DNA of 64,000 nucleotides from Microbacterium halotolerans (GCF_003569805.1 NZ_KZ984054.1:62001-126000), one strand, 5' to 3'; shown: positions 36,563 to 45,481, counted from the first letter of the stretch. Made by a program: numbers and translations. The notes: generated by a model from the sequence alone, not told the origin.

Positions 36563-37582
36563 ATGATCCGGTTCGAAAACGTCACCAAGCGCTATCGCGG
36601 AACGGCGGCGCCCGCCCTCGACGACGTCAGCTTCGATGTCGACCGCGGCGAGTTCGTCTTCCTGGTCGGTCCCTCCGGGTCCGGCAAATCGTCGTGCCTG
36701 CGACTCATCCTTCGAGAGGATGTGCCCTCGCAGGGCAAGGTCCTCGCGCTGGGTCGCGACACCAAGACTCTGTCGAACCGACGCACGCCGTTCTTCCGAC
36801 GTCACATCGGCTCCGTGTTCCAGGACTTCCGGCTGCTGCCGTCGAAGAACGTGTTCCAGAACGTCGCCTTCGCACTGCAGGTGATCGGTGCGTCTCGCGC
36901 CATGATCAAGCAGGCGGTGCCTGAGGCGCTGGGTCGCGTCGGGCTGAAGGACATGGCCAAGCGCATGCCGCACGAGCTGTCGGGCGGCGAGCAGCAGCGC
37001 ATCGCAATCGCCCGCGCGTTGGTGAACCGCCCGCAGGTCCTGCTGGCAGACGAACCGACAGGCAACCTCGACCCGAAGACGTCGGCCGACATCATGGACC
37101 TGCTCGCGCAGATCAATGACGGCGGAACGACGGTCGTCATGGCGACGCACGAGGCCGCGATCGTCGACCGGATGCGTCGCCGCGTGATCGAGCTGGCTGA
37201 CGGGCGGCTGCTGCGCGACGAGGTGTCGGGCGGCTACGGCGACAGCTCTGCTGTGCAGCGCATCCGTGCGAAGACGGAGAAGGGTGCATCCTCCACCGCC
37301 GCGCTCACCGAGGTGCTCGAGGCTCAGCGCGAGGTATCGGGACATCTGGCGACGGGCACGGTGACGCCGTTGGCGACCGACGCGGCCTCAGGCGTCGCGA
37401 ATGCCCAGAGCCCTGAAGCGCCGGAACCTCAGACGTCGGATGCGACAGCCGAACACGCATCGAACGAACGGCCCGGCCGTCAGGCGCCCGACGTGAGGAC
37501 CGGTGCCGATGTGGCCGACGTCGGCGTCGCCGATCGGCTCGGCCTGCAGGGCAACGATGAGGAAGTGGGACCCACCTCGTGA
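36563..37582 (+). CDS. ftsE: cell division ATP-binding protein FtsE
   Basis: This is a 339-residue ATPase of the FtsEX complex, which drives peptidoglycan hydrolases at the division site. Walker A GPSGSGKS, signature LSGGEQQR and Walker [13 protein letters not shown] are clear in the first 225 residues. FtsE is usually about 229 residues; here an Ala/Glu/Pro/Thr-rich, probably disordered tail of about 110 residues follows, ending in NDEEVGPTS. The start lies 9 bases after a TAGCCT hexamer. The stop overlaps the GTG of ftsX by 4 bases. Confidence 0.95.
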   Translation: MIRFENVTKRYRGTAAPALDDVSFDVDRGEFVFLVGPSGSGKSSCLRLILREDVPSQGKVLALGRDTKTLSNRRTPFFRRHIGSVFQDFRLLPSKNVFQNVAFALQVIGASRAMIKQAVPEALGRVGLKDMAKRMPHELSGGEQQRIAIARALVNRPQVLLADEPTGNLDPKTSADIMDLLAQINDGGTTVVMATHEAAIVDRMRRRVIELADGRLLRDEVSGGYGDSSAVQRIRAKTEKGASSTAALTEVLEAQREVSGHLATGTVTPLATDAASGVANAQSPEAPEPQTSDATAEHASNERPGRQAPDVRTGADVADVGVADRLGLQGNDEEVGPTS

Positions 37583-38496
37583 ACTTCGGTCTCATCATGG
37601 GCGAGGCCTTCAGCGGGCTGCGCCGCAACCTCTCGATGGTCGTCTCCGTCATCCTGGTCACCTTCGTGTCGCTCACCTTCGTCGGTGCCGCGATCCTGAT
37701 GCAGTCGCAGATCTCGACCATGCGCGACTACTTCCAGGACCGCGCTCAGGTCGACGTGTACCTCTGCTCCGACATCTCGTCCGCCGACACCTGCCTCGAC
37801 GGCACGGCGGATGACGAGAAGATCGCCGAGCTCGAGGACAAGCTGAACTCGGACACGCTCAATCCGCTCATCCAGGACTACCGCTTCGAATCGCAGGCGG
37901 AGGCGTACAAGCTCAACGTCGAGAACTTCCCCGAGACGGCGGAGAGCCTGCGCGAAGAATGGACGAACGCGGTGTTCCACATCACGCTCGTCGCACCGGA
38001 CGATCCGCGCAATGCCGAAGCCGTCGTCGAGTCGTTCAGCGATACCGACGGCGTCGAAGAGGTCAGCAATCAGATGGCCTACCTGCAGCCGCTGTTCACA
38101 GCTCTGACCATCGCGACCTATATCGCGGTCGGAATCGCTGCGCTCATGCTTATCTCGGCGGTGCTCCTGATCGGAACGACCATCCGGTTGTCGGCGTACG
38201 CCCGCCGCCGGGAAGTCGGCATCATGCGCCTCGTCGGCGCATCGAACCGCGCGATCCAGACACCCTTCGTGCTCGAGGGCGTCATCGCAGCATTCATCGG
38301 CTCCGTGTTCGCCAGCGGTGCGATCGTCGCAATGGTGCACTTCGGCGTGACAGGGTACCTCGCGCAGCGAATGGGGCCGGTTCCGTGGGTCGGCATGCCG
38401 GAGGCGCTCGTGGTCGTGGTCGTCATCGTGGCATTGGGCGTCCTGCTGTCGGCGGTGTCCGCCGGTTTCGCCATCCGCCGCTGGCTCCGAGCCTGA
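37579..38496 (+). CDS. ftsX: cell division protein FtsX
   Basis: This is a 305-residue membrane partner of FtsE. One helix lies at about 20-45, then an extracellular domain of some 130 residues with a cysteine pair ([14 protein letters not shown]), then three C-terminal helices of the FtsX/MacB permease fold with [14 protein letters not shown]. The extracellular domain is where FtsX recruits cell-wall hydrolases. The GTG overlaps the ftsE stop. A terminator-like hairpin module follows 27 bases after the stop. Confidence 0.95.
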   Translation: MNFGLIMGEAFSGLRRNLSMVVSVILVTFVSLTFVGAAILMQSQISTMRDYFQDRAQVDVYLCSDISSADTCLDGTADDEKIAELEDKLNSDTLNPLIQDYRFESQAEAYKLNVENFPETAESLREEWTNAVFHITLVAPDDPRNAEAVVESFSDTDGVEEVSNQMAYLQPLFTALTIATYIAVGIAALMLISAVLLIGTTIRLSAYARRREVGIMRLVGASNRAIQTPFVLEGVIAAFIGSVFASGAIVAMVHFGVTGYLAQRMGPVPWVGMPEALVVVVVIVALGVLLSAVSAGFAIRRWLRA

Positions 38497-38523
38497 CGCG
38501 CGCGAGAGCAAGCGCCTGGCGTC

Positions 38524-38572
38524 GTCGTCGGGCAGGGCACTGTCGGTGCCCTTTTCTCCTTCGCCTTGCCAT
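38524..38572 (+). repeat. 49-base conserved 3' module, copy 1 (after ftsX)
   Basis: This block begins with GTCGTCGGGCAGGGC, contains a terminator-like hairpin and ends with GCCTTGCCAT. It recurs almost unchanged after the MerR gene (46152-46200) and after aroG (59625-59674), always on the strand of the preceding gene. Confidence 0.7.
38535..38556 (+). terminator. intrinsic terminator after ftsX
   Basis: GGGCAC and GTGCCC form a 6-bp stem around TGTCG, followed by TTTTC. This is the best T-run among the three related hairpins in the window. Confidence 0.7.
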
Positions 38573-38734
38573 GCACGCACTCCCGCACGTGTCCCGTTGA
38601 GCGCCGAGCACGTGTCCTTCGTCCGCCGTGCCATATGAGATCGAGCTCCGAGCGCGCTCCCCACTGCGTCCTGCGAGTCGCTCGGGTCGATGTAGGATGA
38701 GAGGCTGTCCCTTCGAATTCACCGGGAGGTGAGC

Positions 38735-39232
38735 ATGGCCAAGAAGCAGAAGAAGAGCGCACAGGACCCGAACCAGCGGGTGATCGCGGTGAATCGTCGT
38801 GCTCGCCACGAGTACACGATCGAGAAGACCTACGAGGCCGGTCTCGTGCTGCAGGGCACCGAGGTCAAGTCGCTCCGTGAGGGGCATGCGAATCTCACCG
38901 ATGGATACGCATACGTCGACAAGGGCGAGGCGTGGCTCGACCAGGTCAACATTCCGCAGTACTCGAACGGCACCTGGACCAACCACGCGGCCAAGCGCAA
39001 CCGCAAGCTGCTGCTGCACAGGGACGAGATCGCCAAGATCGGTCAGAAGGCCGCTGCCGGCGGCTACACGCTCGTGCCGCTGAAGCTGTATTTCGTCGAT
39101 GGGCGGGCGAAGGTCGAGATCGGCATCGCCAAGGGCAAGACGCTCTACGACAAGCGCCAGACGCTGCGCGAGCGGCAGGACAAGCGCGACGCCGAGCGCG
39201 CGATGCGCACACGCAATCGGATGGGCGAATAG
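38735..39232 (+). CDS. smpB: tmRNA-binding protein SmpB
   Basis: This is a 165-residue RNA-binding protein that carries tmRNA to stalled ribosomes. The beta-barrel motifs [19 protein letters not shown] and [10 protein letters not shown], then [12 protein letters not shown] and the basic C-terminal tail [20 protein letters not shown], are typical. GGGAGGTGA precedes ATG 38735; the GTG at 38729 overlaps that site and is less likely. No ssrA (tmRNA) gene is seen next to it. Confidence 0.97.
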   Translation: MAKKQKKSAQDPNQRVIAVNRRARHEYTIEKTYEAGLVLQGTEVKSLREGHANLTDGYAYVDKGEAWLDQVNIPQYSNGTWTNHAAKRNRKLLLHRDEIAKIGQKAAAGGYTLVPLKLYFVDGRAKVEIGIAKGKTLYDKRQTLRERQDKRDAERAMRTRNRMGE

Positions 39233-39289
39233 AGCACTCTCCGCACTGCGGTTCTCCACAGGCCTGAACGCTACCCCTGCGCTCCGGCC

Positions 39290-39295
39290 TAGTGT
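39290..39295 (+). promoter_or_regulatory. -10 element of the A24 peptidase gene (leaderless type)
   Basis: TAGTGT ends 7 bases before ATG 39303. Confidence 0.5.
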
Positions 39296-39302
39296 TCCGG
39301 GC

Positions 39303-39764
39303 ATGGACCGGACGCTCGTCGCCCTCGCGTACATGAGCTTCACATGCGTGGCGCTCATGCTCATCCGGAGCGACATGGTGGAGCACCGCCTGCCGAACCG
39401 CGTCGTGCTGCCGGGCACCGCCGTGATCGCCGCCCTGCTCGCAGGAGCATCCGTGACCGGTGGCGGCCTCGAGGCGATCGCTCGTGCTGTGCTCGGGGCG
39501 AGCGTGCTCTGCGCGTTCTACCTCGTGCTCTGGGGTGCGGGAGGCGGCATGGGCGGCGGCGACGTCAAGCTCGCCGTGCTCGTGGGCTTCTTCCTCGCAT
39601 GGCACGGATGGAGCGCATTCGGCATCGGCGCGGCGGCGGCATTCGTCCTCGGCGGCGCAGCAGCGCTCGTGCTCGTCACGCTGCGTCGTGCCACCCGCCG
39701 CACCCGCATCGCGTTCGGGCCGTTCATGCTGCTCGGCGCGTGCATCGGCCCCCTCCTCGGCTAG
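39303..39764 (+). CDS. prepilin peptidase (A24 family), short form
   Basis: This is a 153-residue polytopic protease that lacks the methyltransferase domain of full-length PilD. The two catalytic aspartates of the family are recognisable: one after helix 1 (RSDMVEHRLPNR) and one in the GXGD motif (GGMGGGDVKLA). It would process prepilins or pseudopilins for Tad/Flp-type pili or competence systems. No pilus gene is in the window, so its substrates lie elsewhere. ATG 39303 fits both the helix start and the leaderless promoter. Confidence 0.88.
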   Translation: MDRTLVALAYMSFTCVALMLIRSDMVEHRLPNRVVLPGTAVIAALLAGASVTGGGLEAIARAVLGASVLCAFYLVLWGAGGGMGGGDVKLAVLVGFFLAWHGWSAFGIGAAAAFVLGGAAALVLVTLRRATRRTRIAFGPFMLLGACIGPLLG

Positions 39765-39787
39765 ACCAGGCCTACGCGCTCGGTCAT

Positions 39788-39836
39788 CGAGATGCGCGCC
39801 CATCGGACATCCGGGCGTTGAAAGCGGCGCATCTCG
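39788..39836. repeat. 68-bp palindromic element, shortened copy A
   Basis: This 49-base copy is bounded by CGAGATGCG and CGCATCTCG. It shares 17 identical bases (ACATCCGGGCGTTGAAA) with the reverse complement of copy B at 40924 and lacks about 20 bases of it. It lies between the A24 peptidase and BrkB genes and ends 14 bases before the predicted -10 of the latter. Confidence 0.65.
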
Positions 39837-39850
39837 GCAGCGGGGACCGG

Positions 39851-39856
39851 TAGCGT
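39851..39856 (+). promoter_or_regulatory. -10 element of the BrkB-type gene (leaderless type)
   Basis: TAGCGT ends 7 bases before GTG 39864. The right end of repeat copy A occupies the -35 position. Confidence 0.5.
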
Positions 39857-39863
39857 GGGGAGG

Positions 39864-40907
39864 GTGAACGCTGTGTGGGACGCGCTGGGGAAGGGCATGG
39901 CCTGGGTGCTGCGACTGCGGCTCGTTCGGGCGGCGCTGATGTTCAGCGACCACCGCGGCGGGCTGCTCGCGGCCGCGATCACCTTCCGTGCGCTGTTCGC
40001 GCTGTTCGCGGCCGTGCTGCTGGGGTTCGCGGCTGCCTCGATCTGGCTGTCGACCAGCAGTGATCTGTGGAGCGCGTTGGTCACCATGGTCGGTCAGCTC
40101 GTGCCTGGGTTGGTCGGGACGGATGACGACGCGATCATCGACCTCTCCGTGGCACCGAAGCTGCCCGCCAGCAACATCGTCGCCGGTGTCGTCTCGGTGA
40201 TCGCCCTGATCTGGGCGCTGGTCAGCGCCGTCGGCAATCTCCGGATGTCGGTGCGCTCGATCGCAGGTACCAGGCACACCAACGATGCCGCATGGCTGAT
40301 GCGCGTGTATGACCTGCTCTTCGCCGTGTCGATCGCGGTGCTGCTGGTCGCGTCGGCAGCCGTGACGTTCCTGGGCACAGCGTTCACCGACCAGGTGCTC
40401 GACTGGCTGGGTGCGTCTGGCAGTGGGGCCGGTGCCTTCCTCACCAAGGCAGGCACGACCCTGGTGGTGTTCGCGCTCGACGCCGTGATCATCGGGTGGA
40501 TGTTCTGGCTGCAGTCGGGAATGAAGGTCAGGGTGCGTCAGCTCGTGCTCGGCTCCCTCTTCGGCGCGGCCGGTCTCGTGGTGCTGCAGCAGCTGTCCAG
40601 TCTGTTCGTCGGGGGAGCAGACAGCAACCCGCTGCTGACGACCTTCGCCTCGCTCATCGCGCTGCTGCTCTGGTTCAACCTGTCGTCGCAGGTGATCCTG
40701 ATCGCCAGTGCCTACATCGTGCTCACGGTCGAAGACGGCCAGAACCGCGTCGGCGCGACCTTCGGCGCCGAGACATTCAAGCAGCGCGCCGTCCGCGCGG
40801 CTGAGCGCGACGTGCGCGTTGCCGCCGACGCGCTCACCGTCGCCCGCGAAGAGGAGGCCGCAGAACGCGAGCAGCGAGCCCTCCGTCGAAGCCGCGCACA
40901 TTCCTGA
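39864..40907 (+). CDS. YihY/BrkB-family membrane protein
   Basis: This is a 347-residue inner-membrane protein with six predicted helices and the family segments FSDHRGGLLAAAITFRALFALF near the N-terminus and LLLWFNLSSQVILIASAYI late in the protein. A charged cytoplasmic tail of about 60 residues, rich in Ala, Glu and Arg, follows. The old annotation as ribonuclease BN is wrong for this family; its true function is unsettled (possibly envelope transport). GTG 39864 is preferred to GTG 39855 because of the leaderless promoter spacing. Confidence 0.88.
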   Translation: MNAVWDALGKGMAWVLRLRLVRAALMFSDHRGGLLAAAITFRALFALFAAVLLGFAAASIWLSTSSDLWSALVTMVGQLVPGLVGTDDDAIIDLSVAPKLPASNIVAGVVSVIALIWALVSAVGNLRMSVRSIAGTRHTNDAAWLMRVYDLLFAVSIAVLLVASAAVTFLGTAFTDQVLDWLGASGSGAGAFLTKAGTTLVVFALDAVIIGWMFWLQSGMKVRVRQLVLGSLFGAAGLVVLQQLSSLFVGGADSNPLLTTFASLIALLLWFNLSSQVILIASAYIVLTVEDGQNRVGATFGAETFKQRAVRAAERDVRVAADALTVAREEEAAEREQRALRRSRAHS

Positions 40908-40923
40908 TCCTGCGCCGGCCTGC

Positions 40924-40991
40924 CGAGATGCGCACGTCTCGTCGAGATGAGCAGATTTCAACGCCCGGATGTCGAAAAGGTGCGCATCTCG
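40924..40991. repeat. 68-bp palindromic element, copy B
   Basis: This full copy has perfect 12-bp terminal inverted repeats, CGAGATGCGCAC and GTGCGCATCTCG, and a second internal CGAGATG seven bases inside the left end. It has the same length and ends as copy C (59718-59785) and lies in the gap between the BrkB and CYTH genes, ending 16 bases before the predicted -10 of the latter. Confidence 0.75.
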
Positions 40992-41007
40992 ACAGCGTGA
41001 TCAGCCG

Positions 41008-41013
41008 TAGGCT
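41008..41013 (+). promoter_or_regulatory. -10 element of the CYTH gene (leaderless type)
   Basis: TAGGCT ends 6 bases before ATG 41020. The right end of repeat copy B occupies the -35 position. Confidence 0.5.
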
Positions 41014-41019
41014 GAGAGC

Positions 41020-41643
41020 ATGGCAGCCGCAGCAGGATCCGCGCCGGAGCGTTCGATCGAGATCGAGAAGAAGTTCGACGTCGACGAGGGGACGCCGGTG
41101 CCGGACTGGTCGACAGTGCCGAGCGTGCATGACGTCTCGGCTGGGGAGGAGCGCCACCTCGACGCGACGTACTTCGACACGGCCGAGGCCGTGTTGGCCG
41201 GTGCGGGCGTGGCGCTGCGCCGCAGAACCGGAGGACCGGATGCCGGATGGCACATCAAGGGGCCTCTGGCCGACGGCGGCAGAACCGAGTTGGGCTGGCC
41301 GCTCGGCGATGGACAGGCGGTTCCGGACGAGGTGCGCGCCGAGCTCGCGCGCTGGACGAGCGATCCGCTCGAACCGCTCGCGCGGATCGTGAACGACCGC
41401 ACCGCCTACGCTCTGCGCGACGCCGCAGGGGGAGTGGTCGCGGAGTTCGTCGACGACCGCGTGCGCGCGACCGACCTGCGTGCCGGTGTCGAACAGGCGT
41501 GGTGCGAGTGGGAGGTCGAACTCGGCCCTGCCGCCCCTGCCGATCACGAGTCGTTCTTCGCCGAGATCACCCGCATCGCGACGGCAGCCGGCGCAAGAGG
41601 CGCCAGTTCGGCGTCGAAGCTTGCCAGAGCACTGGGGCACTGA
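41020..41643 (+). CDS. CYTH-domain protein (triphosphate-binding tunnel fold)
   Basis: This is a 207-residue protein with the CYTH signature ExExK near the N-terminus (SIEIEKKFDVD) and the later basic and acidic strand motifs (LDATYFDTAEAVLAGAGVALRRR, KGPLADGGR, CEWEVELG). Members hydrolyse inorganic triphosphate, thiamine triphosphate or make cAMP. A CHAD domain is often fused; none is present here. Which triphosphate it uses cannot be decided from the sequence. Confidence 0.88.
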   Translation: MAAAAGSAPERSIEIEKKFDVDEGTPVPDWSTVPSVHDVSAGEERHLDATYFDTAEAVLAGAGVALRRRTGGPDAGWHIKGPLADGGRTELGWPLGDGQAVPDEVRAELARWTSDPLEPLARIVNDRTAYALRDAAGGVVAEFVDDRVRATDLRAGVEQAWCEWEVELGPAAPADHESFFAEITRIATAAGARGASSASKLARALGH

Positions 41644-41845
41644 CGATACGGGTCGATGATCCAGACGCCGCATCTGTTCCGGCGCGACTGACGCAGAAGC
41701 AGGACCGGCGTGAGATGGGCGTCGCGCAGCCTCATCCCGGCTGACGACCGTTGCACGACTCGTGAGACTCCGCCAGCGCCGGAGGACGATCCGGCCGAAT
41801 CCTGGGGGAACGACGGCGCCGCGTCAGCTCCGGGCTCCTGACATG

Positions 41846-41879
41846 GAGAAGCCCGGCACCTTGCGGAACCGGGCTTCTC
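41846..41879. terminator. bidirectional terminator between CYTH gene and lpd
   Basis: GAGAAGCCCGG (41846-41856) pairs perfectly with CCGGGCTTCTC (41869-41879) around a 12-base loop. It lies 15 bases beyond the end of lpd, so it mainly serves that gene. Confidence 0.7.
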
Positions 41880-41894
41880 TCGAACACGCGGGCG

Positions 41895-43292
41895 TCACAG
41901 GTTGATCATGTGACCGGCGAGGCCGTGGAAGCCCTCCTGCAGCGCCTCAGACAGCGTCGGGTGTGTGTGCACGTTGCGCGCCGCCTCGAGAGCGGTGAGA
42001 TCCCACTTCTGTGCCAGCGTGAGCTCAGGCAGCAGTTCCGAGACGTCAGGGCCGACCATGTGAGCGCCGAGCAGCTCGAGGTGCTCGGCGTCGGCGATGA
42101 TCTTCACGAAGCCGACCGGCTCGCCGAGGCCGTTCGCCTTGCCGTTCGCGCTGAACGGGAACTTCACGACCTTGATCTCGTGACCGTCTGCGGTGGCCTG
42201 CTCCTCGGTGAGTCCGAAGCTGGCCACCTGCGGCTGGCAGAACGTGGCACGCGGCATCATCCGGTAGTCGCCCAGCGTCTGCGTCTCGGCGTCACCGATC
42301 GTCTCGGCGGCGACCACGGCCTGCGCCTCTGCGACGTGCGCGAGCTGCAGCTTCGCGGTGACGTCGCCGATCGCGTAGATGCCGTCGACGTTGGTGCGCA
42401 TGCGGTCGTCGATGTCGATCGCGCCGCGATCGGTGAGCTTCACACCCGTGGTGTCGAGGCCGAAGCCTTCGACACGCGGGGCGAAGCCGACCGACATGAG
42501 CACCTTGTCGGCGTCGATCTCGCCGGCCTGGCCGTCGCGGGTCTCGTAGGTGACGTGCACCGACGAGCCGTTGTCATCGACCGAATTCACGCCTGTGGAG
42601 GTGAGGATGTCGATGCCGAGCTTCTTGTACTGCTTGGCGATCTCCTTGGAGACCTCCGGATCCTCGTTGGGAAGCACGCGGTCGAGGAACTCGACGATCG
42701 TGACCTTCACGCCGTAGTTGCTGAGCACGTAGGCGAACTCCATACCGATGGCGCCGGCGCCGACGATGACGATCGAACCGGGCAGCTCGCGGCTGAGGAT
42801 CTGCTCCTCGTAGGAGACGACGTTCTCGCTCAGTTCGATGCCTGGCAGCGACTTCACGGTCGAACCGGTTGAGACGATCACGTTGTCGAACGTGACCTCC
42901 TCAGCGGAGCCATCGGACTTCGCGACTGAGATCGACTTCGGTCCGGTGAAGGTGCCGCGGCCGTCGTATTCGGTCACCTTGTTCTTCTTCATCAGGAAGT
43001 GGATTCCCTTGACATGCGAGTCTGCGACCTTGCGGCTGCGGTCGAACGCCGCGCCGAAGTCGAAGGAGACCTCGCCTGAGATGCCGAAGAAGTCGGCCTT
43101 GTGGTTGAAGGTGTGAGCGATCTCAGCGTTCTTCAGAAGCGACTTCGACGGGATGCAGCCGACGTTGAGGCACACACCGCCCCAGTACTTCTCTTCGATG
43201 ATCGCGGTGTTCAGTCCGAGCTGTGCACTGCGCACCGCGGCGACATACCCGCCGGGGCCCGCTCCGAGGATGACGACGTCGTAATGAGCCAT
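41895..43292 (-). CDS. lpd: dihydrolipoamide dehydrogenase (E3)
   Basis: This is a 465-residue flavoprotein, the E3 subunit shared by pyruvate and 2-oxoglutarate dehydrogenase complexes. The FAD motif [14 protein letters not shown] is at the N-terminus. The redox-active disulfide is in [16 protein letters not shown], the NAD motif is [11 protein letters not shown], and the C-terminal catalytic His-Glu pair is in [10 protein letters not shown]. The start has TAGGCT 6 bases upstream. It lies about 0.9 kb from garA, whose product controls 2-oxoglutarate dehydrogenase in related bacteria. Confidence 0.97.
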   Translation of the reverse strand: MAHYDVVILGAGPGGYVAAVRSAQLGLNTAIIEEKYWGGVCLNVGCIPSKSLLKNAEIAHTFNHKADFFGISGEVSFDFGAAFDRSRKVADSHVKGIHFLMKKNKVTEYDGRGTFTGPKSISVAKSDGSAEEVTFDNVIVSTGSTVKSLPGIELSENVVSYEEQILSRELPGSIVIVGAGAIGMEFAYVLSNYGVKVTIVEFLDRVLPNEDPEVSKEIAKQYKKLGIDILTSTGVNSVDDNGSSVHVTYETRDGQAGEIDADKVLMSVGFAPRVEGFGLDTTGVKLTDRGAIDIDDRMRTNVDGIYAIGDVTAKLQLAHVAEAQAVVAAETIGDAETQTLGDYRMMPRATFCQPQVASFGLTEEQATADGHEIKVVKFPFSANGKANGLGEPVGFVKIIADAEHLELLGAHMVGPDVSELLPELTLAQKWDLTALEAARNVHTHPTLSEALQEGFHGLAGHMINL

Positions 43293-43298
43293 GCTCCT

Positions 43299-43304
43299 AG
43301 CCTA
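43299..43304 (-). promoter_or_regulatory. -10 element of lpd (leaderless type)
   Basis: On the minus strand TAGGCT ends 6 bases before the ATG at 43292. The AGGAG in between is too close to the ATG to be a good ribosome site. Confidence 0.45.
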
Positions 43305-43312
43305 TCTCGCAC

Positions 43313-44050
43313 TCAGGGGCGTTCGTCGCCGGAGTCGGTGCCGCCGCCGGATGAGGGCGGTCCCTTTCGCCTGCTCGTCACGATCGCGATCACGACGACC
43401 GCGGCGATCACCACGACGACGCCGCCGCCGAGCGCGATCCACATGCCGGTTCCGATGCCCGAGTCCATCGCGGACGCGTCCGATGAGGAGCCGGCGGCGT
43501 CATCGTCCTCCTGTGCGGTGTCGGACTCATCGGCGGGCTCCGACGCTCCGTCCGTCTCGGCAGAGCCCGCCTCCGCGTCGTCGGCATCGGTGCCGGGGGA
43601 GTCGTTGCCGTCGGTGCCGGGGGAGTCGTCGCCGTCGCTCGCGGAGGTGTCGGAGGAGTTCTCGACGGAGAAGCTGAAGGTGCCATCGATCGGATGCCCG
43701 TCGTTGGAGACGACCCGCCACGTCACCTCGTAGTCACCGGCCTCCCCGCCCGTGAGCGGCACGTCGACGTCGGTGCCGTCGATGGTGGGGGAGCCTGCGA
43801 CGTCCTCGCCCGACGGCGACAGAACCTGTACGGCTGTGCCGTCCTCGGCATAGATCAGCTCGCCGCTGTAGACGAGCGTCAGCTGCTCGGGGAGCGTGTC
43901 GATCGTCGCGTCGGCCACCGGATCGGAGGCGACCAGCTGGTCGTGTGCGGAGGCGGGGGCGGCAACGGCGAGGGAACCGAGAGCGATGGCAGCGGCCGCC
44001 GCGGCGAGCGTTGCGACTCGCGCGGCATCGTGGCGGAGCGTGGAAGTCAT
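43313..44050 (-). CDS. CopC-domain protein with membrane anchor
   Basis: This is a 245-residue protein. A signal peptide ends at ASAHD, leaving a histidine at or near the mature N-terminus as in CopC copper carriers. The CopC fold follows (about 34-125), with the second conserved His-containing segment NDGHPIDGTFSFSV. A 70-residue Asp/Ser/Glu-rich linker then leads to a C-terminal membrane helix (GMWIALGGGVVVV) and an RRK stop. It should be held at the outer face of the membrane and bind copper. No CopD or CsoR gene is adjacent. Confidence 0.87.
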   Translation of the reverse strand: MTSTLRHDAARVATLAAAAAAIALGSLAVAAPASAHDQLVASDPVADATIDTLPEQLTLVYSGELIYAEDGTAVQVLSPSGEDVAGSPTIDGTDVDVPLTGGEAGDYEVTWRVVSNDGHPIDGTFSFSVENSSDTSASDGDDSPGTDGNDSPGTDADDAEAGSAETDGASEPADESDTAQEDDDAAGSSSDASAMDSGIGTGMWIALGGGVVVVIAAVVVIAIVTSRRKGPPSSGGGTDSGDERP

Positions 44051-44057
44051 ATCCGAG

Positions 44058-44063
44058 ACGATA
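44058..44063 (-). promoter_or_regulatory. -10 element of the CopC gene (leaderless type)
   Basis: On the minus strand TATCGT ends 7 bases before the ATG at 44050. The matching -35 position (44081-44086) falls in the first of two direct repeats. Confidence 0.5.
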
Positions 44064-44076
44064 CGCGCGCCAACCT

Positions 44077-44119
44077 GACCGACTTCCTGAGTCCAACCCG
44101 ACCGACTTCCTGAGTCCAA
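44077..44119. repeat. tandem 20-bp direct repeat in the copC-garA gap
   Basis: GACCGACTTCCTGAGTCCAA occurs at 44077-44096 and identically at 44100-44119, a period of 23 bases. Each copy holds a small dyad, GACT-N5-AGTC. The first copy overlaps the -35 region of the copC promoter, so the pair may be a double operator. Confidence 0.75.
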
Positions 44120-44174
44120 ATTTCGTCGTCGTTCACCGAGCTGATCCGATACGCTTGTTCGAAAGGAGGAACGC

Positions 44175-44669
44175 GTGTCAGATTCTGAATTCCCGCCCAC
44201 CACGGCGTCCGATCTTGGCCACACGGCTGGGGGCAGCGACATCCCGGGCGACACCACGCAGAGCATGCGCAGCGACTCCGATCTGTCGTACGTTCCGTTT
44301 GCGGGCGAGCTGTCGCAGACGGAGCTCGAAGCCATTCAGGCGCTTCCGAGCGGAGCCGCCCTGCTTCTCGTGCGCTCCGGCCCCACCGCCGGCGCCCGCT
44401 ACCTCCTCGACCGCGACGTCACGACGGTGGGGCGTCACCCCGACGCCGACATCTTCCTCGACGACGTGACGGTCTCTCGTCGGCACACGCAGGTGCTGCG
44501 CGATGGCACCCGCTTCGAGATCGTCGACCAGCGTTCGCTCAACGGGACGTACGTCGACGGTGAGCGCGTCGATCGCGGCGCACTGCACAACGGCGCAGAG
44601 GTGCGCATCGGCAAGTTCAGAGTGAACTTCTTCAGCTCCCCGCACGACCTGTCCTCCGCGGGAGCGTAA
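44175..44669 (+). CDS. garA: FHA-domain regulator of 2-oxoglutarate dehydrogenase (GarA/OdhI)
   Basis: This is a 164-residue protein with an N-terminal tail containing phosphorylatable threonines (GDTTQSMRSDSDL, about 31-43) and a C-terminal FHA domain (VGRHPDADIFLDD, SRRHTQV, SLNGTYVDGERVD). In related actinobacteria the unphosphorylated protein inhibits 2-oxoglutarate dehydrogenase. Kinase phosphorylation of the tail makes the FHA domain bind its own tail and frees the enzyme. The tail motif here is not the exact ETTS of mycobacteria, so the target Thr is uncertain. AAAGGAGG precedes the GTG start. It is followed after 2 bases by the FtsR-type gene. Confidence 0.92.
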   Translation: MSDSEFPPTTASDLGHTAGGSDIPGDTTQSMRSDSDLSYVPFAGELSQTELEAIQALPSGAALLLVRSGPTAGARYLLDRDVTTVGRHPDADIFLDDVTVSRRHTQVLRDGTRFEIVDQRSLNGTYVDGERVDRGALHNGAEVRIGKFRVNFFSSPHDLSSAGA

Positions 44670-44671
44670 CA

Positions 44672-45358
44672 GTGGGGTCGCCCGCAAGGCGCGCGACGGC
44701 GGCGAAGGCCGGTCTGCTGAGCATCGGCCAGGTGCTCTCGCGGCTCCAGCCCGACTTCCCGCAGCTGACGTCGAGCAAACTGCGCTTCCTGGAGGTGCAG
44801 GGCATCGTCGCTCCCCAGCGCACTGCGAGCGGCTACCGCAAGTTCTCGGACGACGATCTCGAACGGCTCCGATTCGCGCTCACACTGCAGCGCGATCACT
44901 ACATGCCGCTGAACGTCATCCGGGAGCACCTCGAGCAGCTCGACGCGGGCGAGGAGCCGCAGACGCCGATCGCACCGCCATCGATCCACCCGACCGAAGT
45001 GCGATACGACCGCAAGGAGCTGCTGGCCGCATCCGGTGCCGCTCCTCAGCTGCTCAACGATGCGATCAGCACGGGCGTCATCGAGGCGGGCAAGAAGTAC
45101 ACGGAGCGCGATGTCAGGCTGCTGTCGACGCTCGTGGCGCTCGATCGCCACGGCATCGAACCGCGTCACGTGCGCGGTCTTCGTCAGACAGCCGAGCGCG
45201 AGGTCGCCCTCGTGGAGCGCGCCATGTCGGCACTGCTGCGTCGCACCGACGCGTCGTCGCGGGCGAAGGCGAGTGAACTCGCGCCGGAGCTGGCGACGCG
45301 CCTCGACGACATCCGGACGATCTTCGTCAAGGACGCGCTCGGACGGCTGACCGATTAG
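44672..45358 (+). CDS. ftsR: MerR-family regulator, FtsR type
   Basis: This is a 228-residue MerR protein. The N-terminal HTH reads LLSIGQVLSRLQPDFPQL and LRFLEVQGIVAPQRTASGYRKFSDDDLERL. The effector part lacks the cysteines of metal-sensing MerR members and resembles FtsR of corynebacteria (Rv1828 in mycobacteria), which affects ftsZ expression. The GTG starts 2 bases after the garA stop, giving a garA-ftsR operon as in related genera. Confidence 0.9.
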   Translation: MGSPARRATAAKAGLLSIGQVLSRLQPDFPQLTSSKLRFLEVQGIVAPQRTASGYRKFSDDDLERLRFALTLQRDHYMPLNVIREHLEQLDAGEEPQTPIAPPSIHPTEVRYDRKELLAASGAAPQLLNDAISTGVIEAGKKYTERDVRLLSTLVALDRHGIEPRHVRGLRQTAEREVALVERAMSALLRRTDASSRAKASELAPELATRLDDIRTIFVKDALGRLTD

Positions 45359-45435
45359 TGGTGACGACATCTCACTTCGGTAACGGCGGCAGGACACGTG
45401 CCCGACACGATCCGGATGTCGTTGATCACCCCCGG

Positions 45436-45448
45436 GGTACGGCGTACC
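45436..45448. promoter_or_regulatory. palindrome in the promoter region of the second merR gene
   Basis: GGTAC-GGC-GTACC is a perfect 5-bp dyad 33 bases before the ATG at 45482. MerR proteins often bind dyads between promoter elements, so it is an operator candidate for this gene or its neighbour. Confidence 0.4.
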
Positions 45449-45481
45449 TTAGAGCTGATGTTTAAGGATGAAGGGGACACA

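Noticed and set aside
38735..39302. A tmRNA (ssrA) gene next to smpB
   Set aside because: Only 70 bases lie between smpB and the next gene, too short for tmRNA, and no tRNA-Ala-like ends are present.
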